Part shown: positions 43,593 through 52,983 of the stretch, in pieces | Position numbering within the stretch: position 1 is the stretch's first letter | Layout of the letters: every line of letters starts with the position of its first letter | Assembly: GCF_030163795.1 (NCBI RefSeq) | Contig: NZ_JASJOF010000001.1 | Span: forward strand, 248,001 to 312,000 | DNA from: Roseicyclus marinus | GTDB lineage: Bacteria > Pseudomonadota > Alphaproteobacteria > Rhodobacterales > Rhodobacteraceae | DNA: 64,000 nt | Direction: 5' to 3' | Translations under genes and position numbers: made by a program | Notes under the pieces: model-generated | Seen by the model: only the letters and a program-made list of their open reading frames with translations | Database searches by the model: none | What the model was told of the DNA's origin: nothing

Positions 43593-44506
43593 CAAGGATC
43601 TCCCGCATCGGTCGGGATCAGGGCGCCGCGATGGGCGATGACACGGCGGGCCATGGCATGGCCTGCCGCAATGGATTGGGTGACGCCGTGCCCCAGAAGG
43701 CGGGCGGCAAGATAGGCGCCGTTGAAACTGTCGCCCGCGCCCGTAGTGTCGACGGGTTCGGCGGTCGGAAGGTTCGTTGCCAACCCTTTTGCGCTGCCAT
43801 CGGCCCAAGCGATGCTGCGCCCGGCGTTCTTGACCACGATTTCGGCCACACCTACGCTGCGGTAACGGCCGCGCGTGACCTCGGGGGTGGTGTCGCCAAA
43901 GGTGGTGGCCTCGTCATCGAAACTGGGCAAGGCGATGTCGGCGATGCTGGCGAACCGGGTGATCCAGTGCCGGGCGATGTCCATATCCTCCCACAATCTT
44001 GGGCGAATATTGGGATCGAAGGCGATACCGGTTCCCGCTTTGCGGGCCTTGGCCAGGTTATCGAACAGGGTTTCGCGCCCCGCCTCCGGCAGGATCGCCA
44101 CGGTGATACCGGAGGTGAAGGCGACGGTTGCGCCAGTCAGCGCCCGGGTCAGCGCGGCGGGATCATCTGCCAGACCCCGGGCCGCGGATTGATTTCGCCA
44201 ATAGGTGAAGCTGCGTTCACCCGCGTCACTGAGGCTGATGGCATAAAGGCCGGGCTGGCGGCTGGCGTCGCGTGTGATGTGGCCGTTGCCGATGCCGTTC
44301 GCCGTCAGAAAGCCGAGGATTTCGTCGGAAAACCGATCCTGGCCCAGTCGGGTGACGTAATCCACGTTCCAATCGGGCGGCAAGCTGGCGCGGGCATACC
44401 AAGCTGTGTTGAGCGTGTCGCCCGCGATGCCCTGCCGCCAGAGGCCCGCCGTTTCGGTCGGGGCCAGTTCGATCATGCATTCGCCGATGGCGACAAGGCG
44501 GGTCAT
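43592..44506 (-). CDS. kdgK: PfkB-family sugar kinase, probably 2-keto-3-deoxygluconate kinase
   Basis: 304 residues of the ribokinase/PfkB family. Start MTRLVAIGECMIELAP is typical of KdgK; GDTLNTAWY is the substrate-binding signature and DTTGAGDSFNGAY the catalytic signature 2. It would phosphorylate KDG made by mannonate dehydratase to KDPG, which fits its place between uxuB and uxaC. A KDPG aldolase gene is not in the window. The assignment to KDG rests on context and overall pattern. Overlaps uxuB by ATGA. Confidence 0.85.
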   Translation of the reverse strand: MTRLVAIGECMIELAPTETAGLWRQGIAGDTLNTAWYARASLPPDWNVDYVTRLGQDRFSDEILGFLTANGIGNGHITRDASRQPGLYAISLSDAGERSFTYWRNQSAARGLADDPAALTRALTGATVAFTSGITVAILPEAGRETLFDNLAKARKAGTGIAFDPNIRPRLWEDMDIARHWITRFASIADIALPSFDDEATTFGDTTPEVTRGRYRSVGVAEIVVKNAGRSIAWADGSAKGLATNLPTAEPVDTTGAGDSFNGAYLAARLLGHGVTQSIAAGHAMARRVIAHRGALIPTDAGDP

Positions 44507-45966
44507 GTCGCGGCCTCCTGCGCGATGGCCTTTGCCATGCCGTCGGTCAGCATGATGCGCAGTCGGCCGCTGATCATCGTCTGCCAGCCCGGCGCGTCGC
44601 GCAAGGCAGCGGGCATGAAGCCCGGCAGAGCGGAGAGGGTACGGACGATATCCTCCGCCGTTCCGACGTCTTTCAGGGTCTTCGCGATCTCGTCTGCCAT
44701 TGGGTCGCGCAAATCGTAGGGGGCGCAATCGCGATCCGTGACTGTGGCATGGCGCATCCATGCTGCGGTGGCGAAGGCAAAGGGGCGCAGATCGCCGCCG
44801 GCGGACAGGGTGTCCAGCGCGGGGGCAAAAATGCGCTGCGGCAGTTTCTGGGTACCGTCCATCGCGATCTGGAAGGTTTCATGCGCGATGGCGGGATTGG
44901 CAAAGCGGACGCGGAGCTGTTCGGCATAGGCCGACAGGTCGATACCGGGCAGGGCGGGCAGGGTGGCGGCGGCCGCCGCCATGTGGCGGCGCACGAGCGC
45001 TGCAAGACCCGCATGGGCCATCACGTCGCGCACCAGAGGCAGGCCTGCATGGAACCCGGCATAGGCCAGCATGGAATGGCTGCCGTTCAGCATGCGCAGT
45101 TTCATCGTCTCATAGGGGGCGACATCGCTGACGAACAGCGCGCCCGCGCGGTCCCAATCGGGGCGACCAAGGGGGAAATCATCTTCGATCACCCATTGAT
45201 GAAAGGCCTCTGTCTCGGTCGCGGCGTGGTCGTCGTAGCCGATCAGGCGGGCGGCTTCGGCGCGTGTCGCCTCGGTCGGGGCGGGCGTGATGCGGTCGAC
45301 CATGGTAGAGGGGAAGGCGGCGGTCGCTTCGATCCGGTCGGCCAGCGCCGGATAGGCGCGGCGCGCGAAATCAAGGACGGCGTCCCTCAGCAGCGCACCG
45401 TTGCGGGGAAGGTTGTCGCAGCAAAGCGTGGTGAAAGGTGGCAGGCCCGCATCAACGCGGAGCGCAAGAGCGCGCGTTAGAAGTCCCAGTACGCCTGTCG
45501 GGGCCTCGGGCCGAGCCAGATCGGGCCGTACGGCAGGATGATCGGGGTCAAGACCGCCGCCCGCGCGGTCGAGGCCGTAGGCCTTTTCGGTCACGGTCAG
45601 GGTGACGATGCGACAGGCGGGACCCGTCAGGGCGGCGAGGGCTGCGCCCGGATCATCCGCAGCACAGAGCGCGCGTGCGATGGACCCGATGACGCGCGCC
45701 CGACTGCCGCCCGCGTCGCGTTCGATCAGGGTGTAGCGCCCGTCCTGCGGCATGAGCTGGCGCGCGGGATCCGGGGAGCGGAGCGAGATGCCGATGATCC
45801 GCCAATCCCCGCCCGATGCGGCGAGCGCGTGGTCTGTATAGGCGGCCTGATGCGCCTTGTGAAAGGCCCCAAGGCCCAGGTGCACGATGCCGGTTCCATG
45901 ATCCTCGGGGTGGTACCCCGGCGCGATGGCAGGCGGCAGGGGGGCCTTTGCCGTCAGCCGGGACAT
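44503..45966 (-). CDS. uxuB: Fructuronate reductase (mannitol dehydrogenase family)
   Basis: 487 residues, full length for the polyol/uronate dehydrogenase family. Opens with GIVHLGLGAFHKAHQAAYTD, the NAD-binding start of the family. Other marks are FTTLCCDNLPRNG, FPSTMVDRITPA and KLRMLNGSHSMLAYAG (catalytic Lys-Asn-His region). In this operon the reaction is fructuronate to mannonate with NADH. Its ATG overlaps the uxuA stop (TGATG). Confidence 0.92.
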   Translation of the reverse strand: MSRLTAKAPLPPAIAPGYHPEDHGTGIVHLGLGAFHKAHQAAYTDHALAASGGDWRIIGISLRSPDPARQLMPQDGRYTLIERDAGGSRARVIGSIARALCAADDPGAALAALTGPACRIVTLTVTEKAYGLDRAGGGLDPDHPAVRPDLARPEAPTGVLGLLTRALALRVDAGLPPFTTLCCDNLPRNGALLRDAVLDFARRAYPALADRIEATAAFPSTMVDRITPAPTEATRAEAARLIGYDDHAATETEAFHQWVIEDDFPLGRPDWDRAGALFVSDVAPYETMKLRMLNGSHSMLAYAGFHAGLPLVRDVMAHAGLAALVRRHMAAAAATLPALPGIDLSAYAEQLRVRFANPAIAHETFQIAMDGTQKLPQRIFAPALDTLSAGGDLRPFAFATAAWMRHATVTDRDCAPYDLRDPMADEIAKTLKDVGTAEDIVRTLSALPGFMPAALRDAPGWQTMISGRLRIMLTDGMAKAIAQEAAT

Positions 45967-47180
45967 CAGCCCGCGACCACGGCGGGATGGTCGAGCGCGG
46001 TCATGATGCCCCGCAATTCCGCCAGCCCGCGCAGCCGCCCGATGGCGGGATAACCCGGCTGTCCCTTGCGCTTGAGATCGTCGAGGATGTCGAGCCCGTG
46101 ATCGGGGCGCATGGGGATGCTGGTGTCGGTGCGGCCTGCGGCCTTGCGGCGGCGTTCTTCTGCAAGAATGGCGGCGATCATGGCAACCATGTCGGTGCCA
46201 CCCTCAAGGTGCATGACCTCGTGGAAGGAGGTGGGGATCGTGGGCTGGTCCATCGCCACGTTGCGCAGGTGCAGGAAATGCACGCGGTCGCCCAGCCGCC
46301 GCATCATGCCGGGCAGGTCGTTGTCGGGCCGCGCGCCCAGGCTGCCGGTGCACAGCGTGATGCCATTTGCAGGCAGGTCCACCACTCGCAGGATCGTGGT
46401 GTAATCGGCCTCGGTCGACATGACGCGCGGCAGGCCCAGAAGCGCGAAGGGCGGATCGTCGGGGTGGCAGCACAGCCGCAGGCCTAGGTCCTGGGCAAGG
46501 GGGGCGACCTCGGACAGGAAATCGACCAGATGGGCGCGCAGGCGGTCGGGCGTGATGCCTTGGTAGCGGTCGAGATGGTCGCGCACATCCTGAAGGGTGA
46601 AATTCTCGGCGGCACCCGGCAGGCCGAAGACGACGTTGCGCGCCAGGTCCGCGCGGCGGGTGTCGGGCATGGCGACAAAGCAGGCCTCGGCCTCGGCCAC
46701 GAGGTCGGCTGGGTAATCCTCGGCTGCGCCCGCCCGGTTCAGGATATGGATGTCGAAGGCCGCGAAATCGGTCAGGTCGAAGCGCATGCAGGTCGCGCCC
46801 GTGGGAAGGCGGTGGGCCAGATCGGTCCGGGTCCAGTCGAGGACGGGCATGAAATTGTAGCAGATCACCTCGATTCCCGCGCGGGAGAGGTTGACCATGC
46901 TGTCCTTCCACGTGGCCAGATGCGCGCGCCAATCGCCGGTCTGGGTCTTGATCGCCTCGGATACGGGGAGGCTTTCGACCACGTCCCAGCCAAGGCCAGA
47001 TGCGGTGCCATCGGCCATGGTGGCAATCTGGCGCTGGCGGGTGGCAATGTCCTCGGGCGTCCAGAGCTGGCCGGTCGGCACGTGGTGGAGGGCGGAGACG
47101 ACACCCTGCACGCCGGCCTGAAGCATGTCATCGACCGTGACCGGGTCCTTTGGCCCGAACCAGCGCCAGGTTTGCTTCAT
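45966..47180 (-). CDS. uxuA: Mannonate dehydratase
   Basis: 404 residues, the usual UxuA length. Converts D-mannonate to 2-keto-3-deoxygluconate. Conserved segments: TWRWFGPKDPV at the start, VICYNFMPVLDWTRTDL, LCCHPDDPP with the metal His and Asp, CTGSLGARPDND, HFLHLRN and RPDHGLDIL. ATG at 47180 preceded by GGGGGGAGAGACGGGA. First gene of uxuA-uxuB-kinase-uxaC. No transporter or local regulator gene is attached. Confidence 0.94.
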   Translation of the reverse strand: MKQTWRWFGPKDPVTVDDMLQAGVQGVVSALHHVPTGQLWTPEDIATRQRQIATMADGTASGLGWDVVESLPVSEAIKTQTGDWRAHLATWKDSMVNLSRAGIEVICYNFMPVLDWTRTDLAHRLPTGATCMRFDLTDFAAFDIHILNRAGAAEDYPADLVAEAEACFVAMPDTRRADLARNVVFGLPGAAENFTLQDVRDHLDRYQGITPDRLRAHLVDFLSEVAPLAQDLGLRLCCHPDDPPFALLGLPRVMSTEADYTTILRVVDLPANGITLCTGSLGARPDNDLPGMMRRLGDRVHFLHLRNVAMDQPTIPTSFHEVMHLEGGTDMVAMIAAILAEERRRKAAGRTDTSIPMRPDHGLDILDDLKRKGQPGYPAIGRLRGLAELRGIMTALDHPAVVAG

Positions 47181-47285
47181 TCCCGTCTCTCCCCCCGGTT
47201 CAGGCGACCCGGATTCGGGGGTCGCCCGCGTCTTGCCTAGCATCCGGCGACAGGTCCCGGAAGCGCGGTTGCATGGGGTTTGCGC

Positions 47286-48374
47286 CTAGCCTGCCCGGCG
47301 CTTGAGTTGCGCATCGCGGGTCAGGGCGGCAAGGCGATAGGCGGCATGGGCCATCTTGGAATAGGGCAGGGTCAGGAAGAAGGCGAGAACCGTGCCCAGA
47401 TGCAGCGCCAGAAGCGGCGCGACAAGGCCCGTGCCCGTCGCGGCATAAAGCGCAAGGCCGGTCAGACCCGTCAGGCCCAGCAAGATGACGAAGGCCATTT
47501 CGCCGCCCCATGCGGCAACCGCCCCAAGCGCGGGATCGGCGCGCAGCTTGAGCATCGCAAGCCCCGCAGCCCCGAGTGTCAGCAAGATGCCCCCCGGCAC
47601 GCCCAGAAGCTTGGGCAGGCTGAAGAACGGATAGGGGGCGGGCATGTCGAGGACATAGTGCAGGATCGTGCCCGAAGAGGTGGCGGCAAAGCACAAAAGA
47701 AAGCCCCAGACCACGGCATTATGGGCATGTTTGCGGGCCACCGAATAGCGGTCGCCCTTTTCGTAATTGCAGCCGTCGGCCGCGCCGCCCGACAGGTTGC
47801 GCATCCGCCCCGCATCGACGAGGGCTGCGCGAAGATCGGCAAGGGTGACGGCCGCGCCGCCAACCTCGTGCCAGTAGCGGCGGGTGCCGATGGCCAGCGC
47901 CAGAAGCGGAAAGAGGAAGGCGGGGGCAAAGATCGCGACCATCGCCGAATGCGAGAGATAGGCATAGAACCCGTCGCCCGCCCCGGTGCCGAGCATGCGG
48001 ATCGCGGCGAAAATGAGCGCGGTACCAAGGACGAGGGCCGCGGCCAAGGCCACGCCATGGGTCTGGAAGAGCCGCGCGAAAGCGCCGGGCCAGGCGAAGC
48101 GCGCCCAGCTTTCCACCCGCACCTCCGCCAGGGCTGCGGGCAGGTTCAGGGCGAATTCATGGGGCTCGGTATATTGGCAGGCGTAATAGCAGCCCCGGCA
48201 ATTGTGGCAGAGGCTAGCAAGCTGGGTGATGTCGCCATCCGAAAAGCTGCGTTCGGCAAAGGCCGCAGGGAAGACTGCGCAATACCCCTCGCAATAGCGG
48301 CAGGCATTGCAGATCTCGACCTGACGGCGGGCTTCCTCGGTAGCGGTGAGGGTGGGGGTGATGTCAAGCGACAT
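47286..48374 (-). CDS. tcuB: Tricarballylate utilisation protein TcuB (4Fe-4S, membrane)
   Basis: 362 residues. Two ferredoxin-type clusters at the N-terminus (CNACRYCEGYC and CHNCRGCYYAC) are followed by six or so membrane helices with His residues suited to haem. TcuB reoxidises the flavin of TcuA and passes electrons to the quinone pool. It overlaps tcuA by 11 bases. Confidence 0.92.
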   Translation of the reverse strand: MSLDITPTLTATEEARRQVEICNACRYCEGYCAVFPAAFAERSFSDGDITQLASLCHNCRGCYYACQYTEPHEFALNLPAALAEVRVESWARFAWPGAFARLFQTHGVALAAALVLGTALIFAAIRMLGTGAGDGFYAYLSHSAMVAIFAPAFLFPLLALAIGTRRYWHEVGGAAVTLADLRAALVDAGRMRNLSGGAADGCNYEKGDRYSVARKHAHNAVVWGFLLCFAATSSGTILHYVLDMPAPYPFFSLPKLLGVPGGILLTLGAAGLAMLKLRADPALGAVAAWGGEMAFVILLGLTGLTGLALYAATGTGLVAPLLALHLGTVLAFFLTLPYSKMAHAAYRLAALTRDAQLKRRAG

Positions 48375-49758
48375 GGGCTGCGGCCTCCTGGCCTGCGATG
48401 CGTCCGAAAACAGTTCCGATGGTCATTCCGAAGCCGGCCAGATACCCCTCTCCGAGGATCGAACCGGCCATGATCTCGCCCGCGGCCCAGATGTTGTGAA
48501 GCCGCGCGCCATGGGCCGAGACCCGCGCCGTGCGATCCACCTTGAGACCCAGATAGGTGAAGGTCACGCCGGGGCGCAGCGAATAGCCGTAAAAGGGCGG
48601 CTCCGTGATGGGACGCGCCCAATTGGTCTTGGGCGGGGTAAGCCCCTCGGTCGCCAGCCCGTCAAGCTCGGTCGGGTGGAAATCGCCGCTGCGACAGGCG
48701 GCGTTGAAGGCGTCGATGGTCTCGCGCAGTTTGTTGCCGGGCAAGCCGAGTTTCTGGGCCAACCCCTCGATCGTATCGGCGCTTTCGGGCGGGAAGACCG
48801 AGGGCATGAAGAGATTGAGCGATTTGGCATCGATGACGGAATAGGCCACCTGTTCGGGCTGGGCCGCGACCAGACGGCCCCAGATCGCGTAGCGCTTGGG
48901 CCAGACATCTTCGCCCTCGTCATAGAAACGTTCGCCATCGCGGTTCACGACGACCGAGAAGGGGACGCAGTCAAGACGCGTGACGATGCCGCCGTCGAAT
49001 TTGGGCGAGCGCCCGTCGATGGCCACGGCATGGCATTGGGTGGGGTCGCCGACGCTGTCGGCGCCTTGATCGAGCATGTCGCGCAGGACCACGCCGCGGT
49101 TGTAGGGCGTGCCACGGATCAAGAAGTTGCGCGCCGCCGGGCCCCAGGCATCGGCAAGCCAGTCGATATCGGCCTGAAACCCGCCCGAGGCCAGCACCAG
49201 CGCGCGCCCTTCGATCCGCAGATCCTTGCCGCCGATGCGGGCGTCGAGACCTTGGAACCGGCCCTCGGTCACGGTGACATGGCGAACCTCGGCCTCGTAG
49301 AGGACGGTCACGCCCAGATCTTCGGCCGTGTTGTAATAGGCGTTCACGAGCGCCTTGCCGCCGCCAAGGAAAAAGGCGTTCGTGCGCGAGAGCGACAAGG
49401 TGCCCGAAAGCGAGGGCTGGAAGGCGACGCCGTGGCGTTCCATCCAGGGCAGGCAGGTTTCGCTGTCGCGGATCGTCATTCGGGCCAAATCTTCATCCGT
49501 CTTGCCCTTGGTCACGCGGATCAGGTCGTCGAAATATTCGTCCTCTCCGTAGGTGCCGGTCAGGACGGACAGGGGCCCTTCATGCATGCAGCGGAAATTT
49601 CGGGTGTGGCGAGAATTGCCGCCGCGATAGGGTTTTGGCGCGGCCTCAAGCATCACGACGCGCGCACCGGTTTCGGCGGCTTCGATCGCGGCGCAAAGCG
49701 CGGCGTTGCCGCCGCCGACCACGACAACGTCCCAGGTGATGGCGTCCACCTGTGTCAT
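48364..49758 (-). CDS. tcuA: FAD-dependent tricarballylate dehydrogenase TcuA
   Basis: 464 residues. Fumarate-reductase-like flavoprotein: VVVVGGGNAALCAAIEA, then PYRGGNSRHTRNFR and the C-terminal AGEIMAGSILGEGYLAGFGMTIG. TcuA oxidises tricarballylate to cis-aconitate in Salmonella; the same reaction is inferred here from the TcuB partner. Overlaps the GntR stop by ATGA. Confidence 0.9.
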   Translation of the reverse strand: MTQVDAITWDVVVVGGGNAALCAAIEAAETGARVVMLEAAPKPYRGGNSRHTRNFRCMHEGPLSVLTGTYGEDEYFDDLIRVTKGKTDEDLARMTIRDSETCLPWMERHGVAFQPSLSGTLSLSRTNAFFLGGGKALVNAYYNTAEDLGVTVLYEAEVRHVTVTEGRFQGLDARIGGKDLRIEGRALVLASGGFQADIDWLADAWGPAARNFLIRGTPYNRGVVLRDMLDQGADSVGDPTQCHAVAIDGRSPKFDGGIVTRLDCVPFSVVVNRDGERFYDEGEDVWPKRYAIWGRLVAAQPEQVAYSVIDAKSLNLFMPSVFPPESADTIEGLAQKLGLPGNKLRETIDAFNAACRSGDFHPTELDGLATEGLTPPKTNWARPITEPPFYGYSLRPGVTFTYLGLKVDRTARVSAHGARLHNIWAAGEIMAGSILGEGYLAGFGMTIGTVFGRIAGQEAAAHVA

Positions 49759-50450
49759 GGGTTCTCCCCTCCCTCGGTTGCGAGATCGCGCAATTGCTTC
49801 AATCGGGCGCGATGCGCCCCTTCGATATGGCGGCGCATCGCGGCCTCTGCCGCGTCGCCATCATGGGTTTGGAGCGCGTCGAGAATGGCGGCGTGTTCGG
49901 CCACCGCCGCCTGTGCGCGGTCGGCCTCTTCCATGGTGGAGCGGCCAAGGATAAGGAGCGTCTTTTGCACCGCCTCGACCGAGCGCCAGAGAAAGCGGTT
50001 GCGCGCCGCATTGAGCAAGATGCCGTGAAACTGCCTGTTGGCATGGTAGAGCCGCTCGGGATTGCCCGAGGCGGCCGCCATTTCGGCGTTGATCGCGCGC
50101 AATTCGGCCAGCTCGCTATCATAGGCGGCGCGGGCGGCAAAACGGGCCGCCGTCCCCTCGAGGACTGCGCGCATTTCATAGAGCTCGGTCACTTCGGCAA
50201 GGTCGAGCCGACGGATCCGCGCGCCCGCGCGCGGTTGGTGTTCGACCAAGCCATCGGTCTCGAGCAGGCGGATCGCCTCGCGCACGGGCGTACGTGAGAT
50301 GCCCAGACGCTCGGCCAATTCGGTCTCGGTCAGGCGGTCGCCGGGTCGCAGCGCCCCTGTCCGGATCTCGGCGATCAGGCGTTCATAAGCATCCCTCCCC
50401 TGTCCGGTTTCGGGGCGGCCTGCGGCTGAATTGTCGGCTTTTTCGACCAC
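49755..50450 (-). CDS. GntR-family regulator (FCD subfamily) of the tcu operon
   Basis: 231 residues. HTH about 20-80 (GALRPGDRLTETELAERLGISRTPVREAIRLL), FCD domain about 95-215 (with the pattern YHANRQFH for metal binding). I place the start at the GTG 50450, which has AAGGA seven bases upstream; an upstream TTG (50492) would run through the operator-like repeats. In Salmonella the tcu genes are controlled by a LysR protein (TcuR), so this is a different regulatory set-up. First gene of the tcu operon, so probably autoregulated. Confidence 0.85.
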   Translation of the reverse strand: MVEKADNSAAGRPETGQGRDAYERLIAEIRTGALRPGDRLTETELAERLGISRTPVREAIRLLETDGLVEHQPRAGARIRRLDLAEVTELYEMRAVLEGTAARFAARAAYDSELAELRAINAEMAAASGNPERLYHANRQFHGILLNAARNRFLWRSVEAVQKTLLILGRSTMEEADRAQAAVAEHAAILDALQTHDGDAAEAAMRRHIEGAHRARLKQLRDLATEGGENP

Positions 50451-50465
50451 GCGGGATCCTTTCGG

Positions 50466-50506
50466 TTGCAAGTTGCATACAGTTGGATACAAGAGGATGC
50501 AATACG
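50466..50506. promoter_or_regulatory. GntR operator cluster
   Basis: The 65-base divergent spacer holds TTGCATAC (50473-50480), GGATACAA (50485-50492) and ATGCAA (50497-50502), a set of direct and inverted half-sites. They share the octamer TTGCATAC with the other GntR locus (19449, 19577). One protein bound here could control both the tcu operon and the AbrB-type permease gene. Confidence 0.5.
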
Positions 50507-50515
50507 GAGAACACC

Positions 50516-51577
50516 ATGTCCTTTTCCCTGCCCCCTGCAGCCCGCGACCGGACCCTGACTTTGGGTCTGGCGACAGCGGGCGTAGGGGTTTTCTGGCTGC
50601 TCAACCTGCCGCTGCCGTTCCTCTTCGGGCCGATGACGGCCTGCCTGATCGCGGCGCTGGCGGGTGTTCGGTTGCGCGGCATGGGGCAGGTTTCGGTCGC
50701 GGCGCGAACCATTCTGGGGGTTGCGGTCGGGGCCTCGGTCACGCCCGCGCTGGTCGCGGAACTGCCGCAAATGGCCCTGTCGGTGGCGCTCATCCCCATC
50801 TACATCATCGCGATTGCCGCCATCGGCGTACCGTTCTTTCGCAAGGTCTATGGCTTCGACTGGCCGACATCGTGGTATGCCGCGATGCCGGGCGGTTTGC
50901 AGGACATGGTGATTTTCGGACAGGAGGCAGGGGCGGATGTGCGCGCGCTGAGCCTGATCCACGCGACGCGGGTTCTGGTTATCATCACGCTGGCCCCTTT
51001 GATCCTGACATTTGGTTTCGGCCAATCGCTGGACAATCCCATCGGCCAGCCCGTGGGGGACATCCCCCTCAAGGAACTGGGGATCATGGTCGTGGCCGCG
51101 CTGGTCGGCTGGAAGGGGGGTGAAAAGCTCGGCCTTTTCGGTGCCTCGATCCTCGGCCCGATGATCGTCACGGCGGCCTTGAGCCTGACCGACATCATCC
51201 ATTTCCGTCCGCCGGCAGAGGCGATCTTGGTGGCGCAATACCTGATCGGTATCGGCATCGGCGTGGGTTATGTCGGCGTGACCTTGCACGAACTGCGCCG
51301 CGACGTGGCTGCGGGCATCGTTTTCGTGCTGATCCTTGCCGGTCTGGCGGCGCTGTTCACGGAGATCGTCGTTTTCTTCGAACTGGCCCGTCCTGTCGAA
51401 GGGTTCCTTGCCTTTGCCCCGGGCGGGCAGGCCGAAATGACGGTTCTGGCCATCGTGGCGGGGGCTGATCTGGGATTTGTGATCGTGCATCACCTAACGC
51501 GGATCCTCATCGTGATCAGCGGCGCGCCGCTGGCAGCGCGCCTTTTCCGCGTGTCCGACCGGGGCAGGGACGGCTGA
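50516..51577 (+). CDS. AbrB-family membrane protein (PF05145), possible acid transporter
   Basis: 353 residues with about ten helices in two repeats; the AbrB-duplication signature is seen as WYAAMPGGLQDMVIFGQEAGADVRAL and again, more weakly, in LAFAPGGQAEMTVLAIVAGADLGFV. Function is poorly known; members are annotated as putative transporters. It is divergent from GntR-tcuA-tcuB and shares their operators, so it may import the tricarballylate-type substrate in place of TcuC. GGAG lies eight bases before the ATG at 50516. Confidence 0.8.
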   Translation: MSFSLPPAARDRTLTLGLATAGVGVFWLLNLPLPFLFGPMTACLIAALAGVRLRGMGQVSVAARTILGVAVGASVTPALVAELPQMALSVALIPIYIIAIAAIGVPFFRKVYGFDWPTSWYAAMPGGLQDMVIFGQEAGADVRALSLIHATRVLVIITLAPLILTFGFGQSLDNPIGQPVGDIPLKELGIMVVAALVGWKGGEKLGLFGASILGPMIVTAALSLTDIIHFRPPAEAILVAQYLIGIGIGVGYVGVTLHELRRDVAAGIVFVLILAGLAALFTEIVVFFELARPVEGFLAFAPGGQAEMTVLAIVAGADLGFVIVHHLTRILIVISGAPLAARLFRVSDRGRDG

Positions 51578-51588
51578 GGCAGGGTTCG

Positions 51589-52983
51589 CTACTCGGCCGC
51601 CTGCCGGGCGCTGGTGTGCAGGGTATCGGCGGGCAAGGTCAGCGTAACGCGTAGCCCGCCCTCGGCGGAGCGGTCCAGGTCGATGGACCCGCCGTGGTTC
51701 AGCGCCACGGCTTCGGCGATGGAAAGCCCAAGCCCGCTGCCCTGCGACGGCCCGGCCTGACCGAAACGCGACAGAACGGTGGCGACATCCTCGGGTGCGA
51801 CGCCGCGCCCGTCATCCGCCACGTCGATCCGGGCTTGGCCGTCGCTGGCCGCAAGCCCCAGCGCAATCCGCTTTAGATCCGGCCCGCCGTGCAGCAGAGC
51901 ATTGTCCAGAAGGTTCGCCAGCGCCTCGGACAACATTACCCGGTCGGCCAGCGTGATCACCTCCTCCTCGGGGAGGGTGAGGACAAGGGCGACGCCGCGC
52001 GCGCGGGCGGCGGCGCGGAACCGGTCGGCGACATCCTCGACCAGTTCGCCCAGTTCGAAGGTTTCGCTGTGGCCTGCGACGACGGTCGCGCGCTCCAGCG
52101 TCAGAAGCTTGTTGGCGAGGTCGCGGATATGGAGGGCCGATGCCATCAATTCGCCCGCCCGCGCCCGCGCATCCTGCGCCGAGGGGGCGGAGCGTACCGC
52201 CTCTGCCATGGCGAGGACACCTGCGATGGGATTGCGCAACTGGTGGGCGGCATTGGAAATGAATTCCGCCTGCCGAGCCATCGTGCCCTGCACCTGCCCG
52301 AAGAGGGTATTCAGCCGCAGCACAAGGCCACGGATCTCGGGCGGGACGGGACGCCGGATCGGGGACAGATCATCGGAGGAGCGGCGCGAGATCGCATCCT
52401 CGAGATCGGTGAGAGGGCGCAGGCCGATGCGGACGCCGAACCAGACCACGAAAGCCACCGTGCCGATGAGGATCGCCATAACGGTGAAGGCGCGGCGCGC
52501 CAGATCGTGCATCAGGGCATCGCGCACCTCTGTGTGCTGCCAGACAGTGACGGTGAAAACGCCGGTGATGCCGTCCACGGTGGTCACGTCGCGCAGGCGA
52601 AGCGCCCGGACGGCCTCACCGTGATAGGTCGAGTTGTAGTAGGAATAGGGGTCTTCGGATCGTCCTTCTGGTGTCTGGCGGGCGGGCGGCGTGGCGTATC
52701 CCGTGACGTAATAGCCGTTGGGTGCGAAGACGTGGTAGAACACCGGTCCTCCAGATGTATCCGACAGCAGATCGCGGGTTTCCATCGACACCGCATTGCC
52801 GTTCGAACGCGCCACGTCGGCGGTCACGGCCAGCGCCACGGTCAGCAGGCTGCGGTCGAAAATGTCGGCCGCCTTTTCGCGGGCGTCATGGACCTGCCAA
52901 AAACCCAGTGCCAAAGCGATGACCAGAAGCGGGCCGAGGATGATCGCCGTCAGCCGCAGGCGCAGCGAGGTCGAGGCGTTCAT
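51589..52983 (-). CDS. tctE: TctE-like sensor histidine kinase
   Basis: 464 residues. Two membrane helices (about 10-32 and 165-187) around a periplasmic domain of the type that senses tricarboxylates in TctE proteins; HAMP-like linker; HisKA with FISNAAHQLRNPIAGVLAM (phospho-His about residue 250); HATPase with N-box NLLDNALLHGG, DVADDGRGV and GSGLGLSIAEAV. Its ATG overlaps the response regulator stop (ATGA). Confidence 0.9.
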   Translation of the reverse strand: MNASTSLRLRLTAIILGPLLVIALALGFWQVHDAREKAADIFDRSLLTVALAVTADVARSNGNAVSMETRDLLSDTSGGPVFYHVFAPNGYYVTGYATPPARQTPEGRSEDPYSYYNSTYHGEAVRALRLRDVTTVDGITGVFTVTVWQHTEVRDALMHDLARRAFTVMAILIGTVAFVVWFGVRIGLRPLTDLEDAISRRSSDDLSPIRRPVPPEIRGLVLRLNTLFGQVQGTMARQAEFISNAAHQLRNPIAGVLAMAEAVRSAPSAQDARARAGELMASALHIRDLANKLLTLERATVVAGHSETFELGELVEDVADRFRAAARARGVALVLTLPEEEVITLADRVMLSEALANLLDNALLHGGPDLKRIALGLAASDGQARIDVADDGRGVAPEDVATVLSRFGQAGPSQGSGLGLSIAEAVALNHGGSIDLDRSAEGGLRVTLTLPADTLHTSARQAAE

